DNA of 64,000 nt from Apium graveolens. Its lineage: Eukaryota > Streptophyta > Magnoliopsida > Apiales > Apiaceae. Position 1 is the stretch's first letter, and each line of letters begins with the position of its first letter. Made by a program: the position numbers and the translations under genes. Of the stretch, positions 1 through 10,532 are shown piece by piece. The stretch is from the NCBI RefSeq assembly GCF_009905375.1, contig NC_133653.1:96274609-96338608 (forward strand), given 5' to 3'. A model generated the notes under the pieces. That model saw nothing but the letters and a program-made list of their open reading frames with translations, searched no databases and had not been told where the DNA came from.

Positions 1-402
1 TATCTTAATTGTGGATGCTTGGTAGAATAGTATTTGTGCAACGAAAGTTGGCTTTTATCAGTTTCGTGTTGTTCGATTAATATCTTCACCGTTAAATGCT
101 AAGGGTAACAATAATGACTATTAAAGGAAGTAGTAATGAAATTATGATCTCATGTGTGTTTAATATTGTTAATTCAAGTGTTATTTAAGTGTTCAATTCT
201 CGTAGTTAATCGCGGTTATTAATTAGCTAATCAATCTTAAGTGTTATTGTCTTGACATTGAAAAGTAATTATACGTTGGTGAGTAAGTGTTAATTAAACA
301 TAATTAGTCTGAGTCTCTGTGGGAACGAACTAGAAATTATTCTATATTACTTGCGAACGCATATACTTGCGTGAATTATTAGCGCATGCTTTATTCCTAA
401 CA
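1..402 (+). mobile_element. Athila-type LTR, 3' end only
   Basis: This is the downstream end of an LTR that starts left of the window. It is related, in opposite orientation, to the LTR at 23369-24797. Both carry a stretch around AACTTTCGTTGCAC and a terminal block with TATACTTGCGTG followed by an AGCGC motif and a TAACA end (here ending at 402). No primer-binding site follows, so this looks like the 3' LTR of a plus-strand element inserted into the minus-strand Athila-like element described next. No coding frame is present. Confidence 0.6.
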
Positions 403-1143
403 ATAGCATAAATTCTAGACATAAACAAGTGATTAAACCCCGATAAACAAACAAGATATGATCATTATCTTGCACTCAAACAACCTATAAGATTTAGTGA
501 AAATTTTCTTGTTTCTAGCATGCAAATCAATTCTTTAGGACTTAACATTCCTCTATAAGATAACACTACACTCGAATCAACATTACAAATTAATCAGAAA
601 AGAAACCTAAGAGATCAAGCTATAATGCCAACGAAACTATATGAAACATACTAACATGATAACAAATACGCAAAACAAAAACAAAAACAAATAACGACAT
701 GACAATTATGCAAACTATATGAACTAAACTATCATGAATATGCATCTATATGGACTCACACACAAATATTCCTTAACTATCACCCCCAAACTTAAAAATT
801 TCACTGTCCTCAGTGAAGGTAATAGCAAGGATATGAGGCATACCTAGTTAGCGGGAGGATCACCCTCTTTGGGTGGAGAATCAGGCGGTGGGTAAACAGA
901 ATCAGCTCCAAATACAGGCCAATCGACCTCGACACCAGTGGCCCGGAAAACAGTGCCAAAGTCGGTGTCAAATATATAGCAAAACGACTGTGAATGTCAT
1001 GCATAGCCTCCGTATGCCTGGTCAATCTCATGTACTGCTCATCACCAACACCAGTCCTATCAACTGCCTGTTGTGCATGAGAAGAACCCTCTATAGGCAT
1101 GGGGGATCTGTCCGGCCACCCTCTACATCATCAAAAATATATC
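403..1143 (-). pseudogene. Athila/Tat-like element, post-pol region
   Basis: This is the 3' internal part of a minus-strand Athila/Tat-like element. A short frame at 810-1100 resembles, from memory, the tail that follows integrase in such elements (a stretch like RLTRHTEAMHDIHSRFA). It is followed by the purine run AAGTTTGGGGGTG (minus strand, near 777-790) that typically follows pol in Athila elements, then an AT-rich spacer to 403. At 1143 the sequence is interrupted by the copia insertion. On the other side (8638 onward) the reading resumes at the start of the RT region, so RT, RNase H and integrase had already been lost from this element. The exact 3' LTR boundary is not visible. Confidence 0.6.
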
Positions 1144-2461
1144 TGTTGGGTCCCAATGTGTTTGTAGAAGGGGGGGTTGAATACAAACGTTACCAAATAA
1201 TCGAATAAAATGCGGAATAAAAAATGTGAAACAAAATTCAAGTTAAATAAAAATATTATTAAACTTGAAATGTGTTACAACAACTGTATCGATTACAAGG
1301 TATTAATCTCAAATCAATTATCACAAATCTAGAATAAATTCGACATGAACTTTTTCTATTTTTGCAATAATTAGAATCAAATGCTAAACGCGATTTGAGA
1401 TTAAGTTCTAGGGATTTTAATCCGCTAGATTGATATACAAGAACAAGATAAAGATTTCTAGTGGATTAGATTTAACATTACAATCTAGAAATTATGATCT
1501 TGAATAAAGCAGATGAAGGATGTTATATTTTTCAGAGGCGGCTGCTCTTTGTTCTTGTCTTTTCTCTTTTTTTTTTTGTTAAAAAATGACTTCTGCTTCT
1601 ATTTATCAACAGCTGATTTTAATTGAATTGGAATGACAATCCTTTAAGCTTGTATGACTTTCGGTAGGACAATTGAATGAACTAGCAAGACAATCTGAAT
1701 GAACTAGAATGACAATCAGAATGAACTAGCAAGACAATCATCCTCCTAGAGTGACTTTCGGTGAGACAATGTAAAATGGCCTAGCATGACAATCGGTATG
1801 ACAATCCTGATTGTCATGCTAGTTCATTTTCAATTGTCTTGCTGATTTAAAGCTTAAATTTAATCCAATTAAACTTCTGAAAATTCCTAAAATTCCTAGA
1901 ATTAAATCAGAATTAATTAATCAATTAATTCAATTAATAAATAAATTATTCTTCACAGATATAATTTATTTTCTTAATTAAATTAGATGAATTAATTAAT
2001 TAATAGAGAATTAATTCTAGTCTTGAGCAGCAACCATTCTTCTGTAAATCTTCCGAAAATCACTGAAAATTATGAATCAATTCCACCACTTCAACGTTGA
2101 CACTCGATGTACTGTCTGGTTCATGAGTGACTAACTTCCGTGACGTTTCTTCATGTCTTGACTCTGACACTTTGATTTTCTTCAGATTACATCCTTGTAA
2201 TTAATGATACCTTGACGAGATCTCTGTCACTTGATTAAATCCACGATCTTGATTTATATCACTGAGGCATGATCAACTTCTTGAACTTCTTCCAGTGAAT
2301 TACCTCCTCAAGTCTGTAGATGAACCTTGTTTCTGAATCCTTTGACAGATATTACTTTGCGAGATCTCTTTGACGGTCGATCCACTATTTACTTATTACA
2401 TTCTTATTTGAGTTGAGTTGAATCCTCGAATATACAAATAGGCTATGACATATGACTTACA
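1144..2461 (-). repeat. 3' LTR of the gag-only copia element
   Basis: On the minus strand this LTR runs from TGTAAGTC at 2461 to ACCCAACA at 1144. It matches 7319-8637 base for base in the parts compared except for one T in the T tract near 1567. A TATA-like GATAAATAG lies near 1600 on the minus strand. Just upstream of it in the element's orientation (1630-1850) is a cluster of GACAATC motifs and a hairpin. The end of the LTR carries the GTATTCAACCCCCC motif common to SIRE LTRs. Confidence 0.93.
1630..1850. repeat. GACAATC motif cluster and hairpin in U3
   Basis: Within the LTR, GACAATC or its complement recurs many times, often as part of GAACTAGCAAGACAATC. CTAGCATGACAATC at 1781-1794 is exactly complementary to GATTGTCATGCTAG at 1809-1822, giving a perfect 14-bp stem with a 14-base loop. 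The same block is at about 7806-8027 in the other LTR. It lies just upstream of the TATA-like site in element orientation, so an enhancer-like role is plausible but inferred. Confidence 0.7.
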
Positions 2462-2476
2462 ATCTCCCCCTATTTG
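2462..2476 (-). other. Polypurine tract of the copia element
   Basis: On the minus strand this reads AAATAGGGGGAGAT directly before the LTR start TGTAAGTC, the normal plus-strand primer position. Further AGGGGGAGA-type tracts occur at about 2700, 2931 and 2977, a repeated-PPT arrangement seen in SIRE-like elements. Confidence 0.8.
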
Positions 2477-4736
2477 TTTGTTAGACAATAACACACAAAT
2501 ACCTAGAGGATAACTCAACTAACAAATAAGAAAAAGATATAAACATACATGCAAAGTAAATAGCAGAAAAGTTCTGGATGAGATTTAACATTTTCCAGAT
2601 TCCAAGTAGATGTTCCTCTAGACTGAACATATCTTCAAGTAGTTCCATCTTCATTTGTACAACCACATTTCCTGTTGAGAAGCACATATCTCTCTTGCTT
2701 CTCCCCCTATGAGAATCAACTGATTAAAGAAGATCACCTTCATTTTACCACCTCTCCCGTACAATAGGATCCGCAGATAAAAACCAATGGTACTCCCCTA
2801 ACAGCTTCTTCCCTTACTAGGAAATCACCTTGTGTTTACCACCTCTCCCGTACAATAGGATCCGTAGTTACAAACAACAATGGTGTGGTGTAGTGTACAT
2901 TTTTAGGACTTTTTCTTACTCCCTGCTATTTCTCCCCCTTAGTTGAGGAATCCTCCAAACTATTTTTTAAGCTTTTATCTCCCCCTTAAAGAAGGAATGT
3001 ATGCCGTCGTCTGAAGGAGTTCTCATATTTCACTTGGTTGGAAAAGAAATAACAAGTAGTTTCTCTTTCTTCCTCACTGTGAGTGTGTGATTGTGTTTTA
3101 GTGTACCTCACATGTGTTTCACTCTTCTCTCCACTCGTGTTTACACTCATTCTCACAAGTGTATCACTCTTCTCTCATAGCTCCATAATCCAGCTGTACC
3201 TGCAAGGAAAATCACCTTAGCCATCCTTAAGGAGGTCATAGGTGGTGCAATGGGAGTTCGCAAATCCCCATCCTTGTTAAACTCGTCAGATAAATCTGAG
3301 TCATAATCTACAAGTTGCTAGTTTCCCTTTTAGGGTTCCAGATTTGAATTCTGGGAAGGTAAACAATGATCCAACGAATTTAGCATAAAGATCAAAGTTT
3401 CCTTCTAATGCCTGTGAAGACATTTCCTTGTGACTCATCAGGTAATATCTAAATCATTGTCAACAAGTTGCCGATCTGCGCTTATGTCAGATCCACTATC
3501 CGCAGATGCATCCAGGGGATTTAAGCCTGGGGAGGTAGACACTGACCACTGACATATGGCTTTTGGATCAGTATCCTCTCCTAACACCTGTAAAGGCAAT
3601 TGGTCCACTAACGAACCTTGAACAATCGAATCTGACCTTAAAATGGTCGAAACTCTTGTTTCCGTCAACTCATCCTTTGTGTGTGTAACCTCTCCTTGTG
3701 CATCAAGAATTGATTATGTTTGAAGTGGTGACACTACATCGGATACCTTGGCCGACAGGCAAAATTCAATAGACTCACCCTGTTGAGAGAATGAATCTAG
3801 TAACTGTTTTTGTGCCTTTTCAGCCATTACATCTTTTTGAGAAGATGTATGGGGGCTAGCAGTTGTCTCGGTTTAAATACTACTCATCTATGTATGAGAC
3901 AGAGCTACTGGGTTGACTACAGAACCTTCCTTATGTGGTGCACTAAGGCACTATCTCCCTCACGCTCATTCATACTACATTTAGTGGTAAGAGAGTGTTA
4001 GTTGGTTCTGTTTATGTGTTTGTCTTTACAGTCTGGGATAGATGTTGTGGGTTTTCAACCTCATGACTGTCAATGAAAGAAAGTCATTGGAGACTGAACC
4101 TGTAACACAGAACATATGGTAATAGAGAGAAAATGATTTACACTAGTGATTTCAAAAGATTTTACATGAAATAAGAAGTCACTAATGTAGAAAGAAGTTT
4201 GATTTTGTTTTTCAATATGAATGAGTTTTTGATAAAACATTGATCACTTAGGGTAAAGTCTAAGTAATTCTCATTCATGTCAAAAGCTTACAAATATCTG
4301 CAACATAATGTTAACAAGATATCATTGACCGATACTTGTCAAGTACTTTAGATACTAATTGTTATGTTGCATAATCAAATATACCACTGCACATATAAAA
4401 CAATATTATTGTGCTTAGTGATAAGATAGTTATAAATATGACGACTCTACTAGTTCATATAAAATTATAACTTCTGTTAGAGTGCCATACCATGTCCTTG
4501 ACGATTGCTTGAGCAGTATACTAGTTCATACCAACCTGAAGTGAGATTGTGAAGAAGAAATTGCATAGTCCAATAGATCTGCAGCTGCAAAGTCCATGAA
4601 CTGTGGTGCCCTGACTTCCTCTTTTAACTCACCAATCAGGAGTACACTTGTACACATCTTACTAGAGTACAATTCCAAGTGTAATGTGCAGCAGGTGCCT
4701 GATATGTCGTAATATTCTCAAGTCTCGTCACTGGTG
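2477..4736 (-). other. 3' internal region of the copia element, decayed frames
   Basis: About 2.3 kb between the protease stub and the polypurine tract. No reverse transcriptase or integrase motif is visible on either strand. Short minus-strand frames exist (for example 3438-3668, rich in Ser and Asp), and this stretch occupies the place of the env-like ORF in SIRE elements; I cannot show that it is homologous to the env-like ORF at 44915-53041. At 2740-2880 a module with CACCTCTCCCGTACAATAGG occurs twice about 93 bases apart. Confidence 0.55.
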
Positions 4737-4975
4737 CTATATGTTAGATACTGCTTCCTGATAATAACCTAGCACAATATACAAAATTACAATGATAACA
4801 TTCCCAGCTTGCAAACAGCCATATCCCTCAGATAAACCTTTGCTGTTATCTCCAAAGGTAACCAGGGGGCCAGCTTTCTCAACCACATTTGATAGCAGGG
4901 CTCTATCTCCGGTCATATGTCTTGATGATCCACTTGTCAAGAATCCACACTACCGGTTACACCTGTATACTGCCC
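4737..4975 (-). pseudogene. Copia protease stub with frameshift at the active site
   Basis: Right after the gag stop, the minus strand encodes VWILD in one frame and SGSSRHMTGD in the next. Together these make the copia aspartic-protease motif WxxDSGxSxHMTG. One extra A in the codons for the D-S-G core shifts the frame (GACAAGTGG where GACAGTGG would be in frame). Downstream, TFGDNSKG and EGYG are typical protease/linker motifs. After about VIIV the similarity ends, and the rest of pol is absent. The protease cannot be made as a fusion with Gag here, because Gag stops first. Confidence 0.75.
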
Positions 4976-4990
4976 TGCACTTCAAATGGA

Positions 4991-7222
4991 TTAGACCTTC
5001 TTCGGAACCCAAACTTGGTTGGGCCCGGCATACTTGTAGAACTGTCCTTTGTCAGACAAAACAACATTTTTAATTTTAATGGTCTCAACATTCTCAATGA
5101 CTGAACATTTGACCTTGTAAACAGCCTTAACAAATTTCTGTTTAAGCTTAGGCACAAATGTCTCCTTTCTAGCCTTAGAAGGACTAGCAGTCTTAGACCT
5201 ATCATGCTTCTTGTTATTCACATGCTGACGAGGAGTAGTCTTATCATTAGACACATGCTTACCATTAAAATAAGCATACATCATATTAAAAGCACAAGAC
5301 ATACAATTAGAAACACCACATGCTTTATGAGAGTGATTAACAGCAGGCAATTTATGCATGGTAGACATGGCATTATTGTTATCCAACTCATGTGTGTCTG
5401 AGTTAGTCTCAGTTGCTTTCACAACTTTGACTGGAACTTTCGACTCACTTGACTTGGAAACAATCTTCTCATTAGCATGATCTTCAGCACGTATTTCTTC
5501 TTGAATAACAGAAGAGGTCGCATCAAATGGTTCAGCAATTGATGCTTTATAGAGGGGTTCATCAACACCCTTAAGCACATGTGGTACTTCCCTCCCTTTA
5601 GCACATACATGAGGAGGGGAGTTTATGCCTAATTCTCCAATAGCAGCATTGTAATCATAACCTATTCCAGATGTTTGATTAACAGCTTGCTTACTGTAGA
5701 ACTCTTTAGCCTTCGAACAAGAATTGAAGTAGGCTCTAACCTTAGTCTCAAGACCGGTGATCTTGTCTTTGAGAATAGTTTCGAGTTTTCTATAACAGTC
5801 AACTCTATTCTCTAGAAAAGATACCTGTTCTTTTAATTTGTCTTGATTAATGTGCACAAGTCTTAATTCATTGACCTCTTTCTCAAGGTCTGTGATCTGT
5901 AAACTTAACAGTTCATTATCACGACGTGCACAATCTAAGTTACCTCTTAGATGATAAACCATTTCAGCATCAGAAAGTTTTACCTCTATTCTTGACGATG
6001 AAGCTTTTCCATCAATAGCCATAAGAGCAAGATTTCCTTCATCTTCATCTTCACTGTCAGTATCATCCCAGCTTCTTCCCTTTGCCAGATAAGCCCTTTC
6101 AGAGTTCTTTCTTACTTGCTTTGGCTTTCTACATTCTGTGGCAAAGTGTCCCAACTCATTGCAGTTATAGCATCTAATGGTGCTCCGATCAACCATCCCT
6201 GTTTTGTATCCACCACTGCTGGTGTTAGAGGATGAAGATCCACCTTTCTGGAATTTGTTGTAGTTGGACTTGTACTTAAGCTTGGGATTCCTCTTGAATC
6301 TGATATGGGAGAATCTCTTGACAATTTGGGCCATTGACTCGTCTTCCAATTGCTCCAGCTCTTCCAAGGAATAAAAATCATCACTTGATTGATTTGTAGT
6401 AGGAGGATCATATTCTGCTACTAACTCATTTTCCTCAGCCTTGGAAAACTGTACCATTCTCTCCAATTGTTGAGATTGCTGTTGTTGTTGACCTTCAGCT
6501 ACAAGTGCAGTAGATGTGCTGACCATTCTATCCTTCCCGTAGACTTCCTTCTGTTGAATCTGCTCCAACTCATAAGTTTTTAACACTCCATAGAGCCTGT
6601 CCAAAGAAATCTCACTCAGATCTCTAGCTTCTCTAATGGCAGTGATTCTATGTTCAAGATGAGCTGGCAGTGTTAAAAGGAACTTTTTGTTGACCTCCCT
6701 GATTGAATAATACTTTCCATTGATGTTCAGGTTGTTGATCAACGCATTGTACCTCTCAAACACTTCAGTAATTCCTTCTCCTGGATTTGATTTGAAATGT
6801 TCATATTCAGAGGTTAGGATTTCCAACTTGTTCTCCCTAACTTCCTCTGTGCCTTCATTAATCACCTCAATAGTTTCCCACATGTGTTTGGAATTTTTAC
6901 AGTTCATCACATGTCTGTTCATCAAGGGATCAAGGGAATCAATTAATATTAATTGAAGGCTGGCATCCAAGGAGGCTTCTTCCTTCTCAGCAGGAGTAAA
7001 ATCTTCAGGCTCTTTTGGATAGGTTCTAGCTTCAGTAGTCACCACACCATCTATTATTACCTCCGGTTCAATAACCATCGGAGTTTTTATACCCTTCTTT
7101 AACAAGTTTGAATATTTGGGATTTGCAACTTGTAAAAATAATAGCATCTTCTTCTTCCACATGATATAATTCTCTTTATCAAATTGTGGAATTTTAACGG
7201 TTCCAACTTTATGTGAAGTCAT
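4991..7222 (-). CDS. gag: Copia Gag protein, intact, about 743 aa
   Basis: Gag is the structural protein that packages retrotransposon RNA into virus-like particles in the cytoplasm. The open frame extends to 7267, but the Met at 7222 (MTSHKVG) is preferred because it begins the conserved part (VKIPQFDKENYIMWKKKM) of a UBN2/DUF4219-type copia gag. The UBN2 region follows over about residues 95-225. A Gln-rich patch comes near 255, then a CCHC zinc knuckle (CYNCNELGHFATEC) near residue 350. An acidic stretch and a coiled-coil segment (DNELLSLQITDLEKEVNELR) lie near 430-500, and a long basic Ser/Lys-rich tail follows. The frame ends just after GPNQVWVPKK, the usual joint before the protease/integrase linker. 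It has no internal stop over 743 codons, unlike every other retroelement frame in this window, in keeping with recent activity. Transcription is expected from the LTR at 7319-8637. Confidence 0.88.
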   Translation of the reverse strand: MTSHKVGTVKIPQFDKENYIMWKKKMLLFLQVANPKYSNLLKKGIKTPMVIEPEVIIDGVVTTEARTYPKEPEDFTPAEKEEASLDASLQLILIDSLDPLMNRHVMNCKNSKHMWETIEVINEGTEEVRENKLEILTSEYEHFKSNPGEGITEVFERYNALINNLNINGKYYSIREVNKKFLLTLPAHLEHRITAIREARDLSEISLDRLYGVLKTYELEQIQQKEVYGKDRMVSTSTALVAEGQQQQQSQQLERMVQFSKAEENELVAEYDPPTTNQSSDDFYSLEELEQLEDESMAQIVKRFSHIRFKRNPKLKYKSNYNKFQKGGSSSSNTSSGGYKTGMVDRSTIRCYNCNELGHFATECRKPKQVRKNSERAYLAKGRSWDDTDSEDEDEGNLALMAIDGKASSSRIEVKLSDAEMVYHLRGNLDCARRDNELLSLQITDLEKEVNELRLVHINQDKLKEQVSFLENRVDCYRKLETILKDKITGLETKVRAYFNSCSKAKEFYSKQAVNQTSGIGYDYNAAIGELGINSPPHVCAKGREVPHVLKGVDEPLYKASIAEPFDATSSVIQEEIRAEDHANEKIVSKSSESKVPVKVVKATETNSDTHELDNNNAMSTMHKLPAVNHSHKACGVSNCMSCAFNMMYAYFNGKHVSNDKTTPRQHVNNKKHDRSKTASPSKARKETFVPKLKQKFVKAVYKVKCSVIENVETIKIKNVVLSDKGQFYKYAGPNQVWVPKKV

Positions 7223-7304
7223 TATGAATTTTTGAATGAATAAAAATTCAAAGAGTTGAAAAATCACAAAAGTCTAGGATCTTGATTTGTTCGTTAATCA
7301 GAAG

Positions 7305-7316
7305 GCTCTGATACCA
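7305..7316 (-). other. Primer-binding site, initiator tRNA-Met type
   Basis: On the minus strand TGGTATCAGAGC lies two bases inside the 5' LTR. This is complementary to the 3' end of plant initiator tRNA-Met and is the usual copia primer site. Confidence 0.88.
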
Positions 7317-7318
7317 AT

Positions 7319-8637
7319 TGTTGGGTCCCAATGTGTTTGTAGAAGGGGGGGTTGAATACAAACGTTACCAAATAATCGAATAAAATGCGGAATAAAAAAT
7401 GTGAAACAAAATTCAAGTTAAATAAAAATATTATTAAACTTGAAATGTGTTACAACAACTGTATCGATTACAAGGTATTAATCTCAAATCAATTATCACA
7501 AATCTAGAATAAATTCGACATGAACTTTTTCTATTTTTGCAATAATTAGAATCAAATGCTAAACGCGATTTGAGATTAAGTTCTAGGGATTTTAATCCGC
7601 TAGATTGATATACAAGAACAAGATAAAGATTTCTAGTGGATTAGATTTAACATTACAATCTAGAAATTATGATCTTGAATAAAGCAGATGAAGGATGTTA
7701 TATTTTTCAGAGGCGGCTGCTCTTTGTTCTTGTCTTTTCTCTTTTTTTTTTTTGTTAAAAAATGACTTCTGCTTCTATTTATCAACAGCTGATTTTAATT
7801 GAATTGGAATGACAATCCTTTAAGCTTGTATGACTTTCGGTAGGACAATTGAATGAACTAGCAAGACAATCTGAATGAACTAGAATGACAATCAGAATGA
7901 ACTAGCAAGACAATCATCCTCCTAGAGTGACTTTCGGTGAGACAATGTAAAATGGCCTAGCATGACAATCGGTATGACAATCCTGATTGTCATGCTAGTT
8001 CATTTTCAATTGTCTTGCTGATTTAAAGCTTAAATTTAATCCAATTAAACTTCTGAAAATTCCTAAAATTCCTAGAATTAAATCAGAATTAATTAATCAA
8101 TTAATTCAATTAATAAATAAATTATTCTTCACAGATATAATTTATTTTCTTAATTAAATTAGATGAATTAATTAATTAATAGAGAATTAATTCTAGTCTT
8201 GAGCAGCAACCATTCTTCTGTAAATCTTCCGAAAATCACTGAAAATTATGAATCAATTCCACCACTTCAACGTTGACACTCGATGTACTGTCTGGTTCAT
8301 GAGTGACTAACTTCCGTGACGTTTCTTCATGTCTTGACTCTGACACTTTGATTTTCTTCAGATTACATCCTTGTAATTAATGATACCTTGACGAGATCTC
8401 TGTCACTTGATTAAATCCACGATCTTGATTTATATCACTGAGGCATGATCAACTTCTTGAACTTCTTCCAGTGAATTACCTCCTCAAGTCTGTAGATGAA
8501 CCTTGTTTCTGAATCCTTTGACAGATATTACTTTGCGAGATCTCTTTGACGGTCGATCCACTATTTACTTATTACATTCTTATTTGAGTTGAGTTGAATC
8601 CTCGAATATACAAATAGGCTATGACATATGACTTACA
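7319..8637 (-). repeat. 5' LTR of the gag-only copia element
   Basis: This is the partner of 1144-2461, and it would drive transcription leftward into gag. It has 12 T in the T tract near 7742 where the 3' LTR has 11. The near-identity of the pair dates the insertion as very young relative to the other elements in the window. Confidence 0.93.
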
Positions 8638-8642
8638 ATATC

Positions 8643-10532
8643 CCAAACCCTTATCATGGGGTGCACTTAAGAATGCATAACTCAAGTGATCTGGAAGTGG
8701 GTTGAGCTCAAGTGTGGGAGCTTCTTTAATAGATAGGTTAAGATACTCGAATGGCAAATCCAACTTCCTCTTCCACGGAGAAGCATTCAAATACTGCAAT
8801 TGCTCTGCCCCTTTTCCATCTTCACTATCAGAATCCCCCGTTAAGGATCTCTCTAAGGTATGACCTTGGCAAATGCTCAAGTTCCAAATTCACTACAGAG
8901 TCGACCCGCTCTACTTTAAAGCACTCCTCTTTATCTGTGGGTAAGTTTATTTCCTTGAACACATTAAAAGTGACCTTCTAATCTTGAACCTTCATCGTAA
9001 GCTCTCCTTTTTGCACATCGATCATAGTTCGGTCTGTAGCCAAGAATGGTCTTCCCAATATGATGGGAATCTTCTCATCTTCCTCGAAATCCAGAACTAT
9101 AAAATCAGCAGGGAAGATGAGTTTATCCACCTTAACCAATAAATCCTCCACTATACCTCATGGATAAGTGATGGTCCGATCAACCAACTGTAAGGACATG
9201 TTTGTCGGTTTTGGCTCAGGTAAACCAAGTTTCTTCAAGACAGATAAGGGCATCATATTGATACTAGCTCCCAAGTCACATAAACACTTGTTGAAAGAAA
9301 AGTTTCCAATAGTGCAAGGAATAGTGAAACTTCCAGGATCATTAAGCTTCGGAGGCAATTTCTGTTGCATAACTGCACTACACTCCTACGTTAGAGCAAG
9401 GGTTTCGAACTCCTTAAGCTTCACCTTCCGCGAGAGAATACCTTTCACGAACTTTGCATAGCTCAGTATTTGTTCTAGATCTTCTGTAAAAGGTATGTTG
9501 ATGTGCAACTTCTTGAAAACCTCCAAAAACTTGGCAAATTGCTTGTCGAACATATGCTTTTGAAGCCTTTTAGGAAATGGAGAAGGTGGATAGACTTATT
9601 TATTCCCTGTATTACCCTCAGGAGGATTTCTTGTAACATCTTTCTTCTTCGGTTCCACCTCAGCATCCTTCTGCACAACTTTTTTAGCTACACTCTCATT
9701 ATCTGGAATTGGTAAGGGTGCAGACGCACCTGCATTCTGGACAAAATTTTCAGACTCTTTGCCTTGCTGAATTTGGGGGCTTGCAACTTTTCCGGACCTC
9801 AAAGTGATGGCATTCACCTGTTCTTTAACTTTCCTTTTGCCTGGATTGGCTTTTGTATCACTAAGAAGCGTTCATGGTGGTCGATTCAATAAGGCGTTAG
9901 CAATTTGCCCTATTTGGTTCTCCAGAGTCTTGATAGAAACAGCCTGGCTTTTGCATATAAGAGCCTGCTTTTTGCATATAAGCCTCAACTCCTCCAATTC
10001 AGATTTTTCATTCGAAGATTGACCTGCACCTCCATGAGTTTGCTGTTGCATTCCCATTGGATGAAACTGTTGCCTTGGTGCAAATTATTATTGAAAACCG
10101 GGAGGATTGAATTGCTTGTTTCCAAACTGCTGGAACGGCTGTTACATCGCATTCTGATTGTTGCTCCGGCTGAAGTTAGGATGATTCCAGTTTTCAAGAT
10201 GATAAGTGTCCGAAACTGGTTGCTGCGATCTCTGAAAGTTGCTCACAAACTGAGCTGAGTCACTAGATATAGCACATTGCTCACAAATACTGGTTATCTG
10301 ATTAACACCATAGTTAGCCAGAGAATCGATCTTCATAGACAATGCCTTTAGTTGAGCAGTGATAGCCATAGCTTTATCCACTTCACGAACTCCTGCTACC
10401 TTGCCCTGTGGAAATCTCTGGGTTGGATACTGATATTTATTAGCATCTATAAGCTCAATTAGCTCATAAGATTCATTATAGATCTTAGCCCATAAGGATC
10501 CACCTGATGATGCATCGAGTATGGGTCTTGAT
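8643..10532 (-). pseudogene. Athila/Tat-like gag C-terminus and protease, broken
   Basis: This is the middle part of the minus-strand Athila-like polyprotein, in several frames with stops. From right to left come the end of gag (WNHPNFSRSNNQNAM near 10150; ENQIGQIANALLNRPP near 9875), a Lys/Glu-rich linker (9596-9817) and a retropepsin domain. The retropepsin has CDLGASINMMPLSVLKKLGL at about 9250, and further left IPIILGRPFLATDRTMIDV near 9050. The start of the RT region (LELNPLPDHLSYAFL) ends at 8643, where copia inserted. The gag frame continues exactly into 22637 when the Tekay insertion is removed (GAQS at the junction). No RT core follows: after the copia element the sequence resumes in the post-pol tail. 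Confidence 0.82.

Larger units (their letters stand above)
1144..8637 (-). mobile_element. Gag-only SIRE-type copia element, complete with LTRs and TSD
   Basis: A complete 7.5 kb LTR retrotransposon on the minus strand. Its ends are TG...CA, and a perfect five-base duplication ATATC flanks it at 1139-1143 and 8638-8642. The two LTRs (1318 and 1319 bases) look identical in the parts I compared apart from one base in a T tract, which indicates a very recent insertion. The internal part has an initiator-tRNA-Met primer-binding site, a long gag ORF and a broken protease stub. It has no integrase, reverse transcriptase or RNase H. About 2.3 kb of 3' sequence with decayed frames precedes the polypurine tract. 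It is therefore a non-autonomous derivative (TR-GAG-like) that must have used enzymes of a related full element. The family assignment to SIRE/Maximus rests on the gag type, LTR length and the multiple AGGGGGAGA tracts. Confidence 0.9.
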
